Of a DNA stretch of 36,797 bases, positions 33,093 through 36,797 are shown one piece after another. The stretch is from a bacterium (GTDB lineage: Bacteria; Patescibacteriota; Patescibacteriia; JACQSD01), in contig JAUSHC010000071.1 in assembly GCA_030648795.1 (NCBI GenBank), positions 1 through 36,797 of the forward strand, given 5' to 3'. The first letter of the stretch is position 1. Every line of letters starts with the position of its first letter. Under the pieces are notes generated by a model that ran no database searches, was not told the origin of the DNA, and was given only the letters and a program-made list of their open reading frames with translations. The translations under genes and the position numbers were made by a program.

Positions 33093-33226
33093 TGTCAACC
33101 CCGCACCTTTTCTGCGATATCTTTCTAATAATTTATGCCTTCCTAAAACACGTTTTTACAATGAAAATCGTCTGGAATAGCTCGATAAAGCGCATAAGCG
33201 CTTGTCGCAGAAAAGGTGCGGGGTCA
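33093..33226. mobile_element. MITE/REP-like element with ~19-bp terminal inverted repeats
   Basis: CCCCGCACCTTTTCTGCGA (33099-33117) and TCGCAGAAAAGGTGCGGGG (33205-33223); no transposase inside. Confidence 0.75.
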
Positions 33227-33433
33227 AGGATAACATGAAAGAAAACGAGAAATCCCATTTTTTGTTACATTTTCTAATGAATCCGCAATCTGCCGCAATT
33301 CCTCCGAGCGGCGTTGACGACGAAGCGGGCATGGCTTCCGCTAACGGCGGAAGAGCGGAGGAGGAAAGCAGTGAGTCGCCTCGCAGGGGCGACGAACGAA
33401 GCGAGGAGGGATGCGGCGGAGTGCGGAGTACCC

Positions 33434-35233
33434 CTACCGCTTTACCCGCTTTCGTTCATTCGCGTTCAAAATCTTCTTCCGAATGCGAAAACTCTTCGGC
33501 GTTACTTCGACAAACTCATCGTCACCAACATACTCAAGTGTCTCTTCCAAACTCATTGCGCGCGGTGTTGTCAACGCCTCGGCCTTTCCATCGCCCTTCG
33601 ATCGCATGTTGGAGAGCTTTTTTGTTCTGCAAATATTCACTTCAATGTCTTCCGCTTTCGCGTTCTGCCCGACCACCATCCCTTCATACACTTGCACAGC
33701 TGGACCAATAAATAACGCCCCGCGTTCTTGTGCCATCAACAGACCATAGGTATTCGATATTCCCGCTTCAAACGCGACAAGCGACCCATGGGGATTAGCT
33801 GCGATATCACCCGCCACCGGCGCATAACCACAACACAACGTATTCATAATGCCGGTACCACGCGTATCGGTTAGAAACTCACTCCGAAAACCGATAAGAC
33901 CACGCGTGGGAATTCGAAAATGAAAATGCGTGATGCCGTGACTCGAATGCATATTCAGCATCTCGCCCCTACGACGTCCCATTTTTTCAATGACGATTCC
34001 TTGATATTGCTCCGGTACATCCACCCACACATCCTCCACCGGTTCTTTTTCAATGCCCTCTTCTTGAATAAAAATAACTTCGGGACGCGACACATGGAAT
34101 TCGTAGCCTTCGCGTCGCATCTTTTCAATCAAAATCGCCAAGTGCAATTCTCCACGTCCAGATACAACAAAACTTTCCATTGTCTCGCCTTGATCCACAT
34201 GCAATGCAACGTCAGTCTCCAGTTCTTTATATAATCGTTCACGCAAATGTCGCGACGTCACATACTCCCCTTCTTGTCCCGCAAACGGCGAATTATTCAC
34301 CCCAAACATCATCTTTACTGTTGGTTTTTCAATATTAATCGGCGGAAGTGCCACTGGATTTTCTAGATCCGCAATCGTATCGCCGATATGAATGTTCGAA
34401 ATTCCTGCAACCGCAACAAGGTCTCCCGCTTCAACGGACGGCACTTCTTTTCGTGTGAGCCCGTCAAAAACCATCGTCGCCATGACGCGTTGTTTTTCCA
34501 TTTTTCCTTCGCGGTCAATGTGCATGATATCCGTCCCTGCGGTAATGGCGCCGGAATAAATACGACCGATCCCAAGCTTCCCTTTATAATTATCCGGCAC
34601 GAGCGACACGACAAGCATCTGCAATGGCGCGTCGAGTTTTATTTGCGGCGGTGGGATGGATTTTATAATAGTATCAAACAACGGCTCAATGTTTTTCATT
34701 TTCGTAATGTCTGGTTCGAGCCCTGCCTTCGCCTGAATCGCCGACGCATACACCACGGGGAAATCCGTCTGCCTATCCGTCGCACCCAAGTCTACAAAAA
34801 GATCAAAGGTTTCATTCAACACCTCTTCACATCGCGCTTCCTTCAAATCCACTTTGTTGATGACGACAATTGCTTTGTGTCCCATCGCTAACGCCTTTTT
34901 GAGCACGAACCGTGTCTGTGGCATTGGTCCGTCTTTCGCGTCAATCAAAAGCAAAACACCGTCCGCCATTTTCAGCACACGTTCAACCTCACCACCGAAA
35001 TCCGCGTGCCCGGGGGTATCGATAATATTGATCTTCGTACCCTTGTACATGACCGCGGCGTTCTTGGAAAAAATCGTAATACCGCGCTCGCGTTCAATGT
35101 CATTGCTGTCCATGATGCGTTCCGTCGACGCCGATTTTCCCATGGATGTTTCTGATTGTTTCAATAGCGAATCAACCAAGGTTGTTTTCCCGTGGTCGAC
35201 GTGTGCAATGATGGCAATGTTTCGAATATCCAT
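33434..35233 (-). CDS. typA: Translational GTPase TypA/BipA
   Basis: MDIRNIAIIAHVDHGKTTLVDSLL, DSNDIERERGITIFSKNAAV, IIDTPGHADFGGEVERVL, VINKVDL, C-terminal TPRAMSLEETLEYVGDDEFVEVTPKSFRIRK. Confidence 0.96.
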   Translation of the reverse strand: MDIRNIAIIAHVDHGKTTLVDSLLKQSETSMGKSASTERIMDSNDIERERGITIFSKNAAVMYKGTKINIIDTPGHADFGGEVERVLKMADGVLLLIDAKDGPMPQTRFVLKKALAMGHKAIVVINKVDLKEARCEEVLNETFDLFVDLGATDRQTDFPVVYASAIQAKAGLEPDITKMKNIEPLFDTIIKSIPPPQIKLDAPLQMLVVSLVPDNYKGKLGIGRIYSGAITAGTDIMHIDREGKMEKQRVMATMVFDGLTRKEVPSVEAGDLVAVAGISNIHIGDTIADLENPVALPPINIEKPTVKMMFGVNNSPFAGQEGEYVTSRHLRERLYKELETDVALHVDQGETMESFVVSGRGELHLAILIEKMRREGYEFHVSRPEVIFIQEEGIEKEPVEDVWVDVPEQYQGIVIEKMGRRRGEMLNMHSSHGITHFHFRIPTRGLIGFRSEFLTDTRGTGIMNTLCCGYAPVAGDIAANPHGSLVAFEAGISNTYGLLMAQERGALFIGPAVQVYEGMVVGQNAKAEDIEVNICRTKKLSNMRSKGDGKAEALTTPRAMSLEETLEYVGDDEFVEVTPKSFRIRKKILNANERKRVKR

Positions 35234-35235
35234 AA

Positions 35236-35394
35236 CCAGTAACAATAACATCACCCCGTGAGACTATTCTTCAGTAATGAAAGAATAGAGGCCACGGTGT
35301 GTGAGTGATTAGTAAAAGAATAGTACTTTTGCATAGGGAATAGTCTCACGAGATTGACCCCGCATTGCGGGGGTTAGTGATGTTTTGTTACTGG
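35236..35394 (-). promoter_or_regulatory. Structured 5' leader of typA
   Basis: CCAGTAACAATAACATCAC (35236-35254) pairs with GTGATGTTTTGTTACTGG (35377-35394); GTGAGACTATTC (35258-35269) pairs with GAATAGTCTCAC (35338-35349). Confidence 0.6.
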
Positions 35395-35421
35395 GCATAT
35401 TTACTGTAATTTTATACCCAA

Positions 35422-35445
35422 AAATCCCCTTTCGGGGACTTGGAA
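35422..35445 (-). terminator. Rho-independent terminator downstream of the ABC permease
   Basis: Minus: TCCCC-gaaa-GGGGATTTTTGG. Confidence 0.7.
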
Positions 35446-35498
35446 ATCCAATACAATGATCCTAGCAGAAAAAAATAGTACTGTCCAATCCTTACGTA

Positions 35499-36737
35499 TC
35501 ACTCATATCGCAATGCTTCCATCGGACTTTTTTTTGCGGCTTGACGGGCGGGATACAATCCAAAAATAATACCAATGATTGCCGAAACGCTCAACCCAAG
35601 AAGGGTTGCATTTAAGGGGAACGCAAAGACCCATCCAAGTCCGACAACGCGACTTAAAATAAGTGCGACGAGAAAAGAAAGTATTGCGCCCAAGAGAATC
35701 CCCACAATACCGCCAACGCCCGTAAGCACCACCGCCTCCAAAAGAAATTGGAGTAAGATATCACGATCAGTCGCGCCAATCGCCTTGCGAAGCCCGATTT
35801 CACGCGTCCGTTCTGTCACGGCAACGAGCATGATGTTCATAATCCCCACACCGCCGACGAGCAGGGAAATAGCGGCGACTGCAACAAGCAAGAGCGTCAA
35901 AATATCAGTGATGGAACTGAACCGCGCAGCAAGATCAACTTGCGTCTGCACAAAAAAATCATCTTTCGAAGCATCCGTAATGCCATGCGATGCGCGCAAC
36001 GTCGCTTGAATATCACGCACAGTTTCCGGGATGACGTCCTCGGACGACGCACGCATGATCAACCGATGAAAATGTTTTATGCCAAAAATATATTGTTGCG
36101 CGGTCGTATACGGCGCGATTGCCATTTCATCAAAATTGAAAAAATTCACTTGCCCCTTCTTCGGCAGAATGCCAATAATTTTAAAACTCCGCCCTTTGAT
36201 TTTCATCTTCTCACCCAACGCATCTCCTCCATGAAATAATTCTTCTTTCACTTTTGATCCGATAACTACAACGTCCGATCGATTACGCACATCGTCCGCG
36301 GTAAACATTGCCCCCTCGCTCGGCACAATGTCAAACATTTCCTGCATGAATTCCGATGCGCCAAAAATAGTCAGACGAAATGTTTCGCCCGCGTACACCG
36401 CTGTTTCTCCGCCGAATACCACCGGCATGATCGTGTCCAATGTCGATACATTTTCTTTGCGATGAAGCGCTTCAATATCCTTTTCTTTAAGCGAGTCACT
36501 GAAAATTTGCGCAGCATCCGAGGGCCCTTTCGGTTCTCGCCCGGGAATAACGACGATGGTCTTCGAGCCAAGCCCTTGAATCTGCCCCAAAATCAAATCC
36601 TGCGCGCCCTGCCCCACGGACATCACAATCATGATTGCGGTAATACCAATAACAATACCAAGAATCGTCAATGCGGAGCGCGAACGATTTGTCCGTAGTC
36701 CTTTAATGGCAGTAAGAAAACTATGGCGAATGGTCAT
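35499..36737 (-). CDS. ABC transporter permease, MacB/FtsX family
   Basis: N-terminal TM RSALTILGIVIGITAIMIVMSVGQGAQ, MacB_PCD-like periplasmic domain, C-terminal VGGVGIMNIMLVAVTERTREIGLRKAIGATDRDILLQFLLEAVVLT. Confidence 0.93.
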   Translation of the reverse strand: MTIRHSFLTAIKGLRTNRSRSALTILGIVIGITAIMIVMSVGQGAQDLILGQIQGLGSKTIVVIPGREPKGPSDAAQIFSDSLKEKDIEALHRKENVSTLDTIMPVVFGGETAVYAGETFRLTIFGASEFMQEMFDIVPSEGAMFTADDVRNRSDVVVIGSKVKEELFHGGDALGEKMKIKGRSFKIIGILPKKGQVNFFNFDEMAIAPYTTAQQYIFGIKHFHRLIMRASSEDVIPETVRDIQATLRASHGITDASKDDFFVQTQVDLAARFSSITDILTLLLVAVAAISLLVGGVGIMNIMLVAVTERTREIGLRKAIGATDRDILLQFLLEAVVLTGVGGIVGILLGAILSFLVALILSRVVGLGWVFAFPLNATLLGLSVSAIIGIIFGLYPARQAAKKSPMEALRYE

Positions 36738-36797
36738 AGGTGTTTTGACGTTCGTTCGTCACTTTCAATATTCCCATCACGCACGCGGATAATGCGC
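36734..36797 (-). CDS. ABC transporter ATP-binding protein, C-terminal fragment (truncated by window edge)
   Basis: Hand-read minus frame RIIRVRDGNIESDERTSKHL*, typical end of LolD/MacB-type ATPases, ATGA overlap with the permease start. Confidence 0.7.
   Translation of the reverse strand, partial: RIIRVRDGNIESDERTSKHL

Noticed and set aside
33202-33715. Plus-strand ORFs of 169, 133 and 112 aa
   Set aside because: Antisense to the typA 3' end and GC-rich palindromic intergenic sequence; no protein-like composition.
1-36797. CRISPR array or prophage
   Set aside because: No regularly spaced direct repeats and no phage structural, integrase or terminase genes; the Cas4-like PD-(D/E)XK protein stands without cas neighbours.
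1-36797. UGA recoding (code 25, seen in some CPR lineages)
   Set aside because: Genes terminate sensibly at TGA and conserved proteins do not need TGA read-through; standard bacterial code fits.

Overview
The window looks like a chromosomal segment from a Patescibacteria/CPR-type bacterium. This is inferred from the small surface-glycan operons, DUF4012/DUF5671-like proteins, many weak-SD genes and dense small palindromic repeats; no database search was run. The left part (about 1-9.8 kb, minus strand) is a cell-surface module: a DUF4012-like partial CDS, GT2 glycosyltransferases, a CESA-like GT2, a TM-helix channel-like protein, an O-antigen-ligase-like protein, GtrA, and a subtilisin with FG-GAP-like repeats. 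The middle and right carry gdhA, a MurE-like ligase, a 1166-aa surface protein, gpmI, tsaC, a P-type Ca-ATPase, an HATPase, tRNA-Lys, dnaB, recR, a cyclophilin, a type-II (GSII) glutamine synthetase, a DUF5671-like protein, a PD-(D/E)XK nuclease, typA/bipA and a MacB/FtsX-type permease. Four kinds of signal stand out beyond ordinary genes. (1) A probable ~340-nt structured ncRNA (minus, ~11276-11613) shares a -35 hexamer with the divergent promoter of an uncharacterised 383-aa + 67-aa operon; this is my best candidate for an undescribed system. (2) Several tiny, strongly SD-led genes have their own promoters and terminators, including 14- and 17-aa hydrophobic peptides missed by the ORF track. 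(3) Palindromic elements have been inserted in frame in at least six coding genes, including a 72-bp element at the same site in two GT2 paralogs and a 23-bp palindrome shared by a GT2 and recR. (4) An 18-bp + 12-bp nested hairpin abuts the typA start codon.
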